A stretch of 64,000 nt of DNA from Gaertneriomyces semiglobifer (Eukaryota; Chytridiomycota; Chytridiomycetes; Spizellomycetales; Spizellomycetaceae): positions 124,001 to 188,000 of the forward strand of contig JAHLKF010000002.1 of the NCBI GenBank assembly GCA_025558075.1. Reading direction: 5' to 3'. The position numbers and the translations under genes were made by a program. Below the pieces are notes generated by a model. It did not search any database, was not told the origin of the DNA, and saw only the letters and a list, made by a program, of their open reading frames with translations. Of this stretch, positions 21,571-33,329 are shown in pieces; the stretch's first letter is position 1, and the number at the start of each line of letters is the position of its first letter.

Positions 21571-23039
21571 AGTTGAAGGGGGGCAGCCGCATTGGAGACG
21601 CAGACACGCCCCTATCGCAATTACCTTGCGAGCGTTCAGATTTCAGGATGCACGTCTTTATGATGTCCTGCCAGGTACAGAAGCTGAAAGATGACGGATG
21701 AAAGCCTGTGGTATGAAAAGGCGTTCTCTCTCATTGCTGGTATAGTAGTCCTGCACCACAGCAGAACTGAAAATTCCTGTTTCTGTGGCAGCGTCGCTCG
21801 TAGATAGCTCCTAGCGGCTTACTACCCACTAAAAATGGGTGACCCCCATATTTCTTGGTTCCAAGCTGATCACAGATCGAGGGCGTTGAACGCTGTTGGG
21901 GTCCTAGCGGGCAAACCTCTTTCTGCCGACGCCAGCACACAAGCTTTAGATGATAATCCCCGGATTTCAGCGTGTTCATCCAATGTCAATGTGAGGAGAT
22001 GGCAGTGCCAAGAACGCACACATTGAACAATGTAGCACTGCTTTCATTTGTTGACATACGTGGGCATGCATGACATATCACCCATTCAAAATTCGAAGGA
22101 TGCGAAGCGGCGGCTGGAAGCAGACAGTGATATTCAACGTCCTTACCATGAGCCACCCAGCTCCAATGAGTGGAAAATGGGGTTGGCGCCAAGGAGTTGG
22201 CGACATCACAAAATAGACATAAACTTAGCTTCTCGCAGATGACTCGAGCGCGAGAAGAATATTTGCCAAATGGTCATACAAAACGAATACCATGCTCACC
22301 AGCCAGGTTCACTGGCGCTTAGCCAGTAATCCTACTATTAAGCCTCCGCGCAGCTGCGCGACGCCTCTGTCTTTGATGCAGTCATTCGTTGGGTTTTCAA
22401 GGACGACGCCTTTAGTTGCATGTTCCCACTTTCTTGTAATTGCATATTCTCCGTCACAATGCGGACGCATTGATTGAGCCAATTGCGCCTGCCGTAACAA
22501 CCGATACATACATACTGATTGCCATCGCTCAACGCCATTACTGCATTTGTGATCTGCCCAAATTCTCAACTTCTACACCTTGGAAGTTTTTTAGACCTAG
22601 GCTGGTAGGCTAATGCTAATGATACCATCCAGCAAGCTGCAGGCGCCGCGCACTCTCAGCACAACGTCCATGATCGTCAAGATCCAAATCGTTTCCATTC
22701 GCGGGCCAAATCACTTCCCCTGCGCCCACTTAAGCTACGGTAGCAGCCACTTCACTAGTCCGCTGACCAGGAAGTGCCGTTGCGAATCTAAATAGGCCAG
22801 GCGCACACAATCAATGCTCTATATAATCGCTGTCGCTGCGTCGGTGTGAGCGTTGATCGCGGAGATTCATATTTGTCACTGTTTTTGATTTTTGCGATGC
22901 GCGACCGGTTATCGGCATTGCAGGTTTACTTTTTGCAACGGCAACCACACCAGAGGCCCCCGGCCCTCATGCGTCATGTTGATGTTAAGGACAGATACAG
23001 GGATTTGTCAACTGGATCTACTGTGCAAAATTAGAGGTA
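21571..23039. other. Gene-free block of about 1.5 kb
   Basis: The longest stretch without a supported gene. Short open frames on both strands are not protein-like. It contains a perfect palindrome TTGGCGCCAA at 22183-22192, which resembles an E2F-type site, and a TATATAA near 22818-22825 about 215 bp before the Mtm1 start. A non-coding RNA or degraded element could be hidden here but I see no direct evidence. Confidence 0.35.
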
Positions 23040-24439
23040 ATGGCATTAGCTGAAGGAGAACTGGAATCGCTTGAAGCTGTAATGCTGCTCGATGAGGTGA
23101 GCCACTTGGTTTTGCCGTTGTTCACGTAGACTATCCACTTAGTAGACCCTCCGTTCGTTCGCATGCTTTCAGCAGCGAAGATTCGCCCAGTTGCAGCCGG
23201 AGCCAACTTTGAGGTCCGCCACTGTATCAGTTGATACCTCACCGTATCAGCGGATGCTTTCTGCTTGTGCGGGAGCCATCTTAACTAGCTTACTTGGTGA
23301 GTTAAGACCATCCGCGGGGCTATTTGCAATCGAAGTGCTGATGTCTTTGCGTTCCAGTTACACCCTTTGATGTCGTGAAAACACGCATGCAAGCCGGCGT
23401 TCCGAATGTCTATGAAGAAACCTTCCGCCAGTGTTGCCGCGAAGTGTTCTTCTCTTTCCGCGAGGGCGCTTCCCCGCATAAAATGGGTCCTTGCTCCTCG
23501 CCGACCGAGGGAACAGCAGCACGGGCGGGTGCCGCATTAGAATGTGGCGTGTGCGGGACTCCCGCTCCAACCACTCGGCCGGTATTTCCGCGGATAACTG
23601 GTACATGGGATGGAGTTACTAAGATTCTGCGCTATGAGGGCTTTGCTGCTCTCTGGAGAGGTCTTTCCCCGACACTGGTGATGCAGATACCGTCAACGGT
23701 AGTTTACTACACCGGCTATGAGTACACACGAGACACTATATCGGCCCGGTTACCAACTAATCATCAGCAGTACTCCCCTCTGCTAGCGGGTGCGTTATCA
23801 CGAACAATTGCAGCGACTTTGATATCCCCAGTAGAGCTTGTCAGGACTAGGATGCAGAGCGGACATTTGGGTAAAAGCGTAGGAGGAGTTCTTGGTGGGG
23901 TGCTGAGCATGGTGCGAACGCAGGGTTGGAGAATACTATGGCGCGGCCTAACACCGACGCTATGGCGTGATGTGCCATTCTCAGCAATTTATTGGGTCGG
24001 ATACGAGTCCATCAAAGGGCGCTTAGCCTCGCGGTATCCCCTCCCTAGAAGTTCTGCGGACGACTTTTGGATCTCTTTTGCGGCTGGCGCGACGAGTGGG
24101 ATGTTTGCGGCAGTCGTTACGACTCCGTTTGACGTTGCCAAGACTCTTCAGCAGGTTGCACAGAAGGGCAACGCTAGTGTTCACGTAAACACGACAATGG
24201 CCCAAACGATGAGGGATATCATTACCACAGATGGTTGGCGGGGCTTGTTTAGAGGGTTGAGTCCTAGAGTAGCAAAGGTCGCGCCAGCATGCGCTATCAT
24301 GATTAGTAGTAAGTGGCTCACAACTCACATGCAGTATTGACACGCGTACACAGGCACTAACCTTTGTGCATCAGGTTATGAAGTGGGCAAACGCTTCTTT
24401 GAGAACAGCAACGCTCGACATAATCAATCTGCGACATAA
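23040..24439 (+). CDS. Mitochondrial carrier Mtm1 / SLC25A39-SLC25A40
   Basis: Four exons (23040-23096, 23173-23296, 23358-24308, 24375-24439) encode 398 residues. Three Px[D/E]xx[K/R] carrier signatures are visible: VTPFDVVKTRMQ, LISPVELVRTRMQ and VTTPFDVAKTL, with six helices. The first matrix loop is long and cysteine-bearing (CC, PC, then CGVC before TPAP), as in Mtm1/SLC25A39. The C terminus (CAIMISSYEVGKRFF) matches the subfamily. SLC25A39 imports glutathione and is regulated by an iron-sulfur cluster on its loop cysteines; yeast Mtm1 affects manganese/iron handling. Reading through the GTAAGT at 24309 would give a false stop, so exon 4 is well supported. Exon 1 is short and its ATG is the most upstream consistent one. 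Confidence 0.92.
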
Positions 24440-24551
24440 TTTCATATGACTTGAAGGCATTAATATATTTGATTTAAGGGACCGCATGCTACAATCGCGA
24501 AGGCTCAGACCAATCTTGCATATTCTGTTCGACTGGAGCGACGGTTAAAGG

Positions 24552-25663
24552 CTACGGATGGGGAGCTATCGGCGGCAGTCGTTTCCCAGGCAGCAACCGC
24601 GTTGGACTTGCGACGTCGGGAGACGACGCGTTTGGTGATAGAGCGGGCGAGCCTACCGCACTTATTCGTGGTGACTGTGCGGACTCGGGATCTACGAGAC
24701 CCAGTCCGACCGTAGGCCCACCATGACAAAGGTCACCGGCGGATCTGACTTCTCCGAGCGAGTTCTCTCGTTGAACTTGCGCCGCTTGTTGTCGCTCATA
24801 CTCCTGCCGTAGCCATCTAGAGTATTCCAATGTAGTCATGTTCCGTTTTTCTTAAGAAAATACCATATAAGCATGTGTGTTGGGCGATGGTATCATGATA
24901 CGTACTCAACGTGATATGGAGCTTGATCAGTCCACCGAGGAATGTGGCAACTATCAGACAGAGGAGAGCGTGGACCGCTGCAATCGCTTGAATGGTGCCC
25001 CGTGAAATTCTATTAGAGTTGACTGAGAGCTGTACATCGTTAATGTCTGGCCATGTTCGAGAACAGCGCGCTTACGCACCCAGTTTGGATATGTACACTT
25101 GATCCGCCCATCTACTCGCGAACACGTACAACGATATAGCGAGCATTACGGCGGCATATAGAAAAGTTATACTGAGCGTAAAAATGTATAGTCTGCCTGC
25201 AGCCTTGTTAGCACGCCACGTTTTGACCTATCCCAAGCATCGCTAGCACTGACCGGTAATTCCGCCTCCCAATGCAGCTGTTGACGTATTTGCAATGATG
25301 GTCTAACCTGACCACGCACTTGTCACAGTACTTGCAATGTAAGGAAGTGGGATCCACAAAAGAAACGCAGATTGTGCACCAGAGGAGATTTTCTTGGGAT
25401 ACTCCCGCTTCATTGGCTGCACGAACTTGCCCACGCTTCTTCAATATTCTAGGATCTGAAGGATCCAAGAACATTAACAGGAGGCCCCCAAGGACAAATC
25501 CGAAACATAACAATGCCACGGCAACGATGAGAACAATTTGAAGCGCAAGGGGATTGAATGGGAGGTACAGCAGGAAAAAGCATAGAGGCGACGTAATGCC
25601 ATAAACTATTGCGCCAAGTTGTTGCAGAGATGGCGGCGAGCTGCAGCCGTTGCGTTGCGGCAT
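24552..25663 (-). CDS. DHHC-type protein S-acyltransferase (palmitoyltransferase) 1
   Basis: Four exons (25663-25228, 25196-25080, 25022-24906, 24850-24552) encode 322 residues. The N terminus RNG-x-x-x-P is followed by two helices (LGAIVYGITSPLCFFLLYL and an ILE/VAL-rich one), a DPSDP turn, and the zinc-binding cysteine-rich domain CTICVSFVDPTSLHCKYC..CVVRLDHHCKYVNSCIGRRNY with the catalytic DHHC. Helices 3 and 4 follow (FTLSITFLYAAVMLAISLY; IQAIAAVHALLCLIVATFL). The TTxE motif is TTLE, then a Ser/Pro-rich cytosolic tail. DHHC enzymes attach fatty acids to cysteines of membrane proteins. The DHHCKYVN variant (instead of DHHCPWVN) is seen in the ZDHHC1/11-like branch. The gene is divergent from CFAP44. 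Confidence 0.87.
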
Positions 25664-25994
25664 TCTTGAGGTCTTACTGGAGGAGGGTTTGGCGACGACA
25701 GTCGGGCCTGGCAGAAACCAACGCGTGGAGGACCCGACGCGCTGATCTTAACCTACTTTTGGGACGACACCGACAGAACGGCGCGGATATGTGGGCATCG
25801 CTTATGCACAAGAGTTGCATTGAAATTCGAGCAAAAGCTGAAACGATTATGCGTCGCTGAGCGTCAGCAGCTTTGAAAAAACTCTTAAGGCCTTCACGTC
25901 TTCAGCACTGGCTGCCAGTTAGTCTGATCAATAAGGGGTCGGAGTGACGTAAGCAAAAAGTAGCCAGAATAATAACTCGCGTTGGAAGTTGGGA
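25664..25994. promoter_or_regulatory. Divergent intergenic region between DHHC gene and CFAP44
   Basis: About 330 bp between two divergent genes. The open frames crossing it are short and not conserved-looking. It should contain both promoters; no specific motif is identified. Confidence 0.3.
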
Positions 25995-28900
25995 ATGTCG
26001 AAGACAGGCCCATCAATTTTGTCCAGATCCACTATTGCAAGAGTAAGCCACGGTCTTCTTGAATTAACATAGCCGAGCACATTGACCTAATGTATGCGGT
26101 CTGCTTCTAGTGTCAGGAAGACCGCCGCCAGTAGGTCGCCGGGGCTCGACAGTTCCCAATGGCGGCTCGTCCATTGTGCCGCCAGGGTCAACTGGTAGGC
26201 GTCCGTCAACCATGCGAACTGATGGATCGTCCATGCTTCCCCCTGGAGCTGCAGGTCGCCGGCCGTCTGTTGCTTCTGGATCAGCTGATAATTCCACAGC
26301 CACTAGTAAAAGATCTGTAAATGTGGGAGACCCAACACCACAAGGAATTCCTATGCCACCCGTTGGTGATGCATCTGCCTCTCCAGATGCATCAGCTGTT
26401 GCAACAGCGGTGACAGCTTCCCGTGAAAACCTTGCCACTGCAGCAGACGGCAGTACGTCACCGGCATCCCTCACGCTTGATGAAGGGTTCTTCTACGATA
26501 AATCGGTTTTCAAGCCACGCGATATCTCTGCCAAACAAATGGATCCAACAAGTCTATCATTATTGTAAGTACGAAGTGTTGCACTTCAATTCCACGCAAA
26601 GCATTGATTCATGAACGGCCACAGCTACTCCTTCGGGTTTGAGTCATATCGGCGGTACAACCTACATTTCGTAAACGAATATACAGTGGCCACAGTTGTG
26701 GGCAACGTAATAGTATTTATCAATCTGCGCACTTTGGATCAAGATTACATGCCTGGGTTACGCGACGGAGCCATCGGTTCGATTGCGGTATGAGAACAAC
26801 ACTTCGATGGCGCGTCAAATTCACTACTTAAATGTTATACATGATAGGTGCATCCACAGCAAAAATACATTGCGGTAGCCGAAATTTACGATCAGTCACC
26901 GAATATCTATGTGTTCGAGTACCCATCATTAAAACTGTACAGAGTACTCCGCGGCGGTGCAGTGCGTGGTTTCTCCAACATTTGTTTTGACAATCACGGT
27001 GATCGATTAGCAAGCGTTGGAATCGACCCTGACTACATGCTTACCATATGGGACTGGAAGCAAGAGAAAGTAGTTTTGAGAAGCAAAGCGTTTTCTCAGG
27101 TAAGGAATCCGTATTCGCCAGCGTTCTGATCTTTTCAAGTGACCTGTGGCTCGCTAGGATGTGTACAGCGTCAGTTTCTCACCAGAATCAGACGATCGCC
27201 TGACCACCTCAGGCATGGGTCACATCAAGTTTTGGCGGATGTCCAAAACCTTCACTGGGTTGAAATTACAAGGATATCTGGGAAAGTTTGGATTGACTGA
27301 GCTGACTGACATTGCTACTTTTATTCAACTTCCTGATGGGAAAGTGTTGTCCAGCACTGAAACCGGCAACCTACTTTTATGGGACGGTGGTATGATCAAG
27401 TGCGAGATCGCATCGAAAGGGAAAAAGCCATGTCACCAGGGCAGGGTGGAATCAATTATGCTGATGGATGGTGAAATATTTACGGCTGGGGAGGACGGCT
27501 ACGTGCGAATTTGGGATTTTGAAACCATTGATGGCGCAGACGTTATAACGGGATCTACTCCGGCTGTTGGGGCACAGGAAGCCTCTGCGGCAACCGGCGG
27601 GGCGAATAAAGCGAGAGTTTTTGAAATGGAGTTCATTGATGAAATTCTTGTCGGAAAAGATGTTAAGGTACGTTTTGCTAAGGGACCCGACTATTCCGGT
27701 GGCCTCACCAATATCATCCAGATAAAATCGATGCTCAAATGCCCTGGAGCAACTGCCGAGTTTCTGATTCAAGATCAGATGGGGCAGCTCTTAAGGCTGG
27801 ATACGCAAAAGCGTACAGCCGACAAAATCATGTCATTCCATGCGGGCAGCGTAGCCAGCGTGGAAGCAAGTCCCTTATCGCACTCGTTAGCCAGTTTGGG
27901 TGCAGATGGGACCTTGCGACTGTATGAATACATGACGAAGACCACAGCTGCTTCAGTCAGGTTTTCTAGTGGAGGTACCGCCATGAGATACTTGCCAGAG
28001 GTACTGTTGAAGATCGAAATTACCTGAATACATCGGGTAAACTAATCGATGTTACATAGTCGTTAGATGCTACGGGCTGCACTATTGCGGCAGGTTTTGC
28101 AGATGGTGTTTTGCGAATACTTTCCCACACGCCCCTCAACGCAACCGAAGATAACGCGATGCTCCAGCTGAAATTTGTGTTCAAACCTCACAAGAAACCC
28201 ATTACATCCATTGAAATATCGGCAGATGGAACGTATCTCGCCACGACGTCAAGCGATAACACAATATTCTTTTTCAAGATCAATGCGACCATGTCTTCGC
28301 CTGACGATGAGGAGGAACAACGACACATCGTGTTTTCTCGCGAAACTGTCCAAATTGTTCCCATAGGGTATCTGCCCCTAACGGGCAAACCAAAAAAGAT
28401 CTCGTTTTCGCCCGATAATCATGTGAATGTCGACGAAATTGAACCGATCACGGATGACTTAGACGCAGGTGCTGGTGGTGCGCAAGAAAATGACAATGGA
28501 GAAGAGCCGATTCAAGGTAAACGAGCGCTGTTGGTACTTGAGACTGGTGAACTACTGTCTCTTGTTGTTCCACGACCGGAAGATGTGGAGACCACTTTAT
28601 CTTATGAGTTATCATCGGAGCAATTTAGCATAAGTCGCTGGAATTTTCAGATACCTGCCCCACCCCCGGCAACCGCCACGCCAGCGCCAACAACTCCTGC
28701 AGGTGTGGCGTCCGAGGATGGCGCCACCGCCTCATCAGACGAAATCGAAGATAGTGAAGCCCAAGCGACTAACAAGCGTCAAACCTCCGCAACACGCAAG
28801 GCGCACGGACTTGTTATAGAGAGCGAATCACCAATCACCAGCGTCCTATATCTTGAGGGCGGTTACTTCCTTGTTTCGCTTCAAAACAAAGATGGCGAAT

Positions 28901-31900
28901 CGGAAATCCGGGCGTGCAAGTTTGGCACACCCTGGCAGAGCAGGTAAACAGTGTGTTTTCTTTCTTACAAATGACATCTCTCATATTCCCACCCAATCTT
29001 AGGCTGGTTCTAGTATATCCTAATAACTTTACCGATGTACGATTATCCACGTCTGGAAAGTATCTTTTGGCTGGCGCTGTGGATGGAATGACTTGTCTCC
29101 GCAAATTCCGTTTGGAAGATATATTGCTGTTCAGATGGTCGGGCGGCCACGAGGTGTATTCGCAGTACTCCCGCGCGTTTGAAGAAGAAGAGGCCAAAGC
29201 AGCGGCAAGACGAGGAGCTAACAGAGAGTCATTCATTGAGGAAGCGGAAAGCACTGAGAATCTGGCGCGTGCTGTTGACGTTCCTGGACAATACTGGTTT
29301 GGTCATACGCATAGCAGTACACACGGCAGCGTAACCAGCGTTACCGCTACGTTTGACGACTCGTTCTTCGCCACTGCCGGAGCGGACGGCGGAATGTTCA
29401 TCTGGCGTGTGGCTCTTGAGGATATCAAGCCCAGCGAAGGTGGCACCCTCTGTGATAGTTGGCACAAACATATACTTATTCTAACCACTTGCACGTAGCT
29501 GTCGAAGCTTCTGACTATGAGTTCGAGGACGACCGTGTAACGACTGACATTGTAGAGCTCGAAGCGTATTCGCTACAGGAAGAAAAGATAAAGTCTGAGA
29601 AGGACAAGGAGATTGCAGATGCGGAAGTCAAGAAGCAGGTATGTGCTGCATGCGCGTTCGTTCTCATGGCATCTGCTGAATTCAACTTTTCGCACACAAG
29701 AATACTAGAGATTACGTTCAAGAGCTTCGTAATGAGTTCTTGAAGGTTGTAACTGAAAACGAAGCTGCATTACCTGAAACGCAAATGCCTCGAGATGCTT
29801 TAAACGTTGATCCTGACCTCCGCAATGACATTGGTATGTACGGTCGGGCAATAATTTCTGTCTTATATCGCGTACTTACTTGTATCAGCAAAACAAACAC
29901 AGGAGAAAATACACCTGGTTCAGAAAGAGTTAGAGTGGATCTCCGAAAAAGAGTCCATCATCCCCAACAAGTTGCGAAAGCGATTCTTAGACGATCTTCA
30001 GACTGAGCGCATAGAGCTGCATGGGTTTAAAGTAAGAATCGTCTCAGTTGGGCGCGATGGCCATGCACTAAAGAAGCGCTTTGCCATATTTAGACGAGTC
30101 ATATAGTGTCAACGTTCCGTACCGCTAAACTTGAGCGAACCTTGGACATTGCATTACAGCCTTTACTGGCAGGTGAAAACCGAGCGCTCAAACCTAATCA
30201 GCAGGTACTGTACCGTATGGCAGCTTGAGCCCGTCTCAATTGATTTTGATAGTCATTTGGGCTGTTAGTCTTCAGATGGAGACGATGATGTACCGGTGGA
30301 CTTGACAACAGCCGAGTCACCCGCGGTCAAGAAGTCGCAGAAAGTATGCATGCGCCTGATTTCCGAACCAAACTCCCCACTTAACGTTCTCTTTTCAAGC
30401 CGGGCGACGCCAAGAGTAAGCTGGAAGCTCGAAAACAGCTTCGGGCTGAGCGCGCTCAGCAGTGGAAGGAGCTAATGGACTCTAAACCCGATGAAAGCTA
30501 TGAAGATCCGCGTGACGTGGCTGCCATTCGTTTTGCAGAGCAGAACATGGGCGACTACAAGCTGAAGACAGGGGAAAAATATATCGTTCCGGAGAGCGAA
30601 CGAGTTGATGCAGACAAAAAGCGACGTCAAATCATTCTTTTGAAAGAAAGCATGTCGACGCTGAAAGAGGTATTGCTCTCTCGTGTTATGTGACATCGTA
30701 CTTTGTTTAATCGTGAGCTTATTCACAGCAATACAACCATAAAGTCTTCCAGTTGAGAGACCAGAAGCAGTCGATTTTGCAACTCGTCACTGAGAACAAC
30801 AAAAGCTTATTTCACATTAACAAGGAACTTCAGTTACTCGGGGCAGAGACTGACGACAAGTTATGGACCCCTACCATGGAGGTCTGTCACCTTGACTTAT
30901 CTTGCGGAGAGATTTGCAATTGACTCCCATACCGCTCTGGAAAATAGGCATCTGCATTCCCAGAACGAAGGTTCAATGTGACTCCAGACGACATTGCACA
31001 TAAACAAGGCCAAGATGCAATGGCTGCCGCCGAAGCTCACGGTGATAATAGTGACCTAGGTTTTAGCTCGGCGCCAGTAGCGTCCAAGGATGCCCCTTCA
31101 ACGCTCAAGAGTAGACCTGGCACTGTCGCCCCGCAGCATGCCTTTGCGAGTCGCAGAAGCGGCTCAGCGCTAGGCATGCTCCAATCATCGGGACAATGGA
31201 GTCGTGGCGGGTCGTCTGTGCCGCTCTTTGATGGCACTCCTGAAACTTCCCCTGCTCCGCCTGCTGTTGAGCCATCGGCTCTGGAAAATGCTGAAAATGA
31301 ATTGAGACGCCGTCAGCTACAGTATAAGAAGCAGGTTATTCTTGAGGTAGGCGAGATAGCTTCTCACGGAAGTTTAGCGGCACGCTAACGGTGAGATAAC
31401 TCAAGAGTTTGGATCAAGTTGTGCGAGAGTTCGATGTCGGGTTAAGCATCCTTCTACGGGAGAAGGTTATCCTAGAAGCAGGTGAGCCGTTTTCGGTCCT
31501 CAACATCAATGTAGTGAACTGACGTATCTTCAGATTTGAAGTTCGCGGACATGAAATTGATTCTCCTATACAAAGAATGGGCTTTACTCAAGGAGTTTGA
31601 AAAGTACGACAATTCGCTTACCGAAAAACTTGTCCAGAAGCAGGCGGAAAAGGATGATATTGATTGTAAAGTAAGTAGCGTAGACAGTGACGTTTCTTGA
31701 GCGCAATTGAACGAAATTTCCATCAGATAAAAGAATGCCAAGAGAAACTCAACGGGAAAAAGGCGGAGATTGAGCAAGTCATCAAAAAGGAAAAGGACAT
31801 TCAAGAGGAATTTCACCGAGCATTGGGTGAAAATAACAAATATGAAGAGCAGCTGACGAAGATGTTCAGAAAGAAAATCAAGAGGACGAAGGTACATCAT

Positions 31901-33285
31901 TGCGTTTTTCGAGCTCAAACACACTCCAGCCTGAACTCTTTCCTTTGATCAGAAAAAAGCAAAGCCGGAACGAGCGGCAAATAAAGGGGAAGATATGAGC
32001 CCCGAGGAAGAAGACGAAGACGAGGAGTTGGATGAAGAGGACGAGGACGACCTTTACGATTTCTCAGACGCAGAGTCGTCAATCAGTGACGATGACGATG
32101 AAGCAATCACGGAGGAGTGCCCGCCAGACTACGACCGCGCTGGGTTTGCCAAAATCTTGCAGTTGCGCGAGGACCGTTTGGACCAGGAGGACGCTCTCGC
32201 AGAGATTCAGAAAGCTGTAGAGGTCCTGAAGAAAGAAAATGATGCGCTCATCAAAAAAGAAAGGGTTATTGACCAATCCCTGAAGAATACTGAGAATGAG
32301 ATCCAGGAATTTCAAACTCAGAAGCAACGAAAGCTCAATGAGCTTGATGTGGTGGTTCCACTTAGGTTACACCAAATACAATATCTCGAGAAGGGTCTTC
32401 TGCCAGCAGACCTATCACAAGCACTGGTGTTTGTCGGTGAAGGGCTTACAAAGCTAAAAAATCGGATCAGAGAGCTTCAGCAAGAGAAAGCCGATATTCG
32501 TAAGCAGCACAAGGAGCTCAAGAGAATGCATGTCAGCTTGATAAAAAATCGTCGGGAAAAGCAATCAAAGCTACAGGAACTGGAGGCGCGAGCAACCGAT
32601 GTGCAGATGTTGAAGTTTGGGCAAATTATTGACCTGGAGAAGCTCGAGCGAATGGGAGTGAATAAGAACGCGGATGAACTGCGGGAGAAGCTTGCAAAGG
32701 AAGACTCTAAGCGCCTGAAGGAGCTTGAACAACTTGACGTAAGTCGAGAAATCTCATGCGTGCGCTTTACGGTAAACTCATGCATCCTCGGTTTTTATAC
32801 TTATAGTCCAAGATCAATGAACTCAAAGAAGCGCTCACTGAGGCGACGAGAGAAAATACCGAACATTTGGAAAGCCTCACATCTTTAACGGATACCCGTC
32901 AGAGGCTCGAAGAGGAGCAACGACTCCGTGAAAGAGCGATGGTACAGTTTGCTTGAGTTTTGTAACGCATGTGACAGCACAAATACTAACAGGGGCATTC
33001 CAGTCTGCCGAAGTAGCCGCTCCGCAACGAAGACCAGACCCACAAGAACGGGAGAAATTAATCGCCCTGATTCAAGATCAAGGGCAAGAAATTGAAGATT
33101 TGAAAGCAGAACTTGAAATGTTGATGCGAAAACCCTTACGGCAGGTCCCAGCTGTGCTGCAAAGTAGACTGAACAGGCCAGCGGCAGATATGGATGGACA
33201 TGCGGTCCCACAGGGAGGCATGGTGACGAGCGCGGAAATGAAGGTTTCTCAGCAATCTGTGGAAATTTCCGTAACGGATCAGTGA
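25995..33285 (+). CDS. Cilia- and flagella-associated protein 44 (CFAP44/WDR52)
   Basis: About 21 exons and 2030 residues. Exons: 25995-26052 (tentative), 26111-26564, 26625-26787, 26848-27099, 27158-28000, 28060-28943, 29003-about 29439, 29499-29638, 29701-29833, 29889-30031, 30107-30214 (or 30172), 30269-30343, 30400-30669, 30729-about 30885, 30949-31346, 31406-31481, 31534-31670, 31727-31891, 31953-32738, 32807-32941, 33004-33285. The N-terminal half is a double WD40 propeller with CFAP44 signatures (FEYPSLKLYRVLRGG, MGHIKFWRMS, FTGLKLQGYLGKFG, VRIWDFETIDGAD). The C-terminal half is coiled coil (LEARKQLRAER, NMGDYKLKTGEKYIVPE, DMKLILLYKEWALLKEFE). CFAP44 with CFAP43 tethers the inner dynein arm f/I1 motor to the axonemal doublet. 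Its presence implies a motile flagellum. Uncertain points are the first exon and three donors. Confidence 0.93.
26125..26290 (+). repeat. Imperfect coding tandem repeat in the CFAP44 N terminus
   Basis: Three imperfect units of about 18-20 codons, each starting GRRGS or GRRPS: units read GRRGSTVPNGGSSIVPPGST, GRRPSTMRTDGSSMLPPGAA and a partial GRRPSVASGSADN. Length variation between isolates is likely for such a repeat. Confidence 0.6.
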
Positions 33286-33329
33286 TTTAGAACCATTAGT
33301 GATATACGATTTATCTTTGTGTCTAGCAT

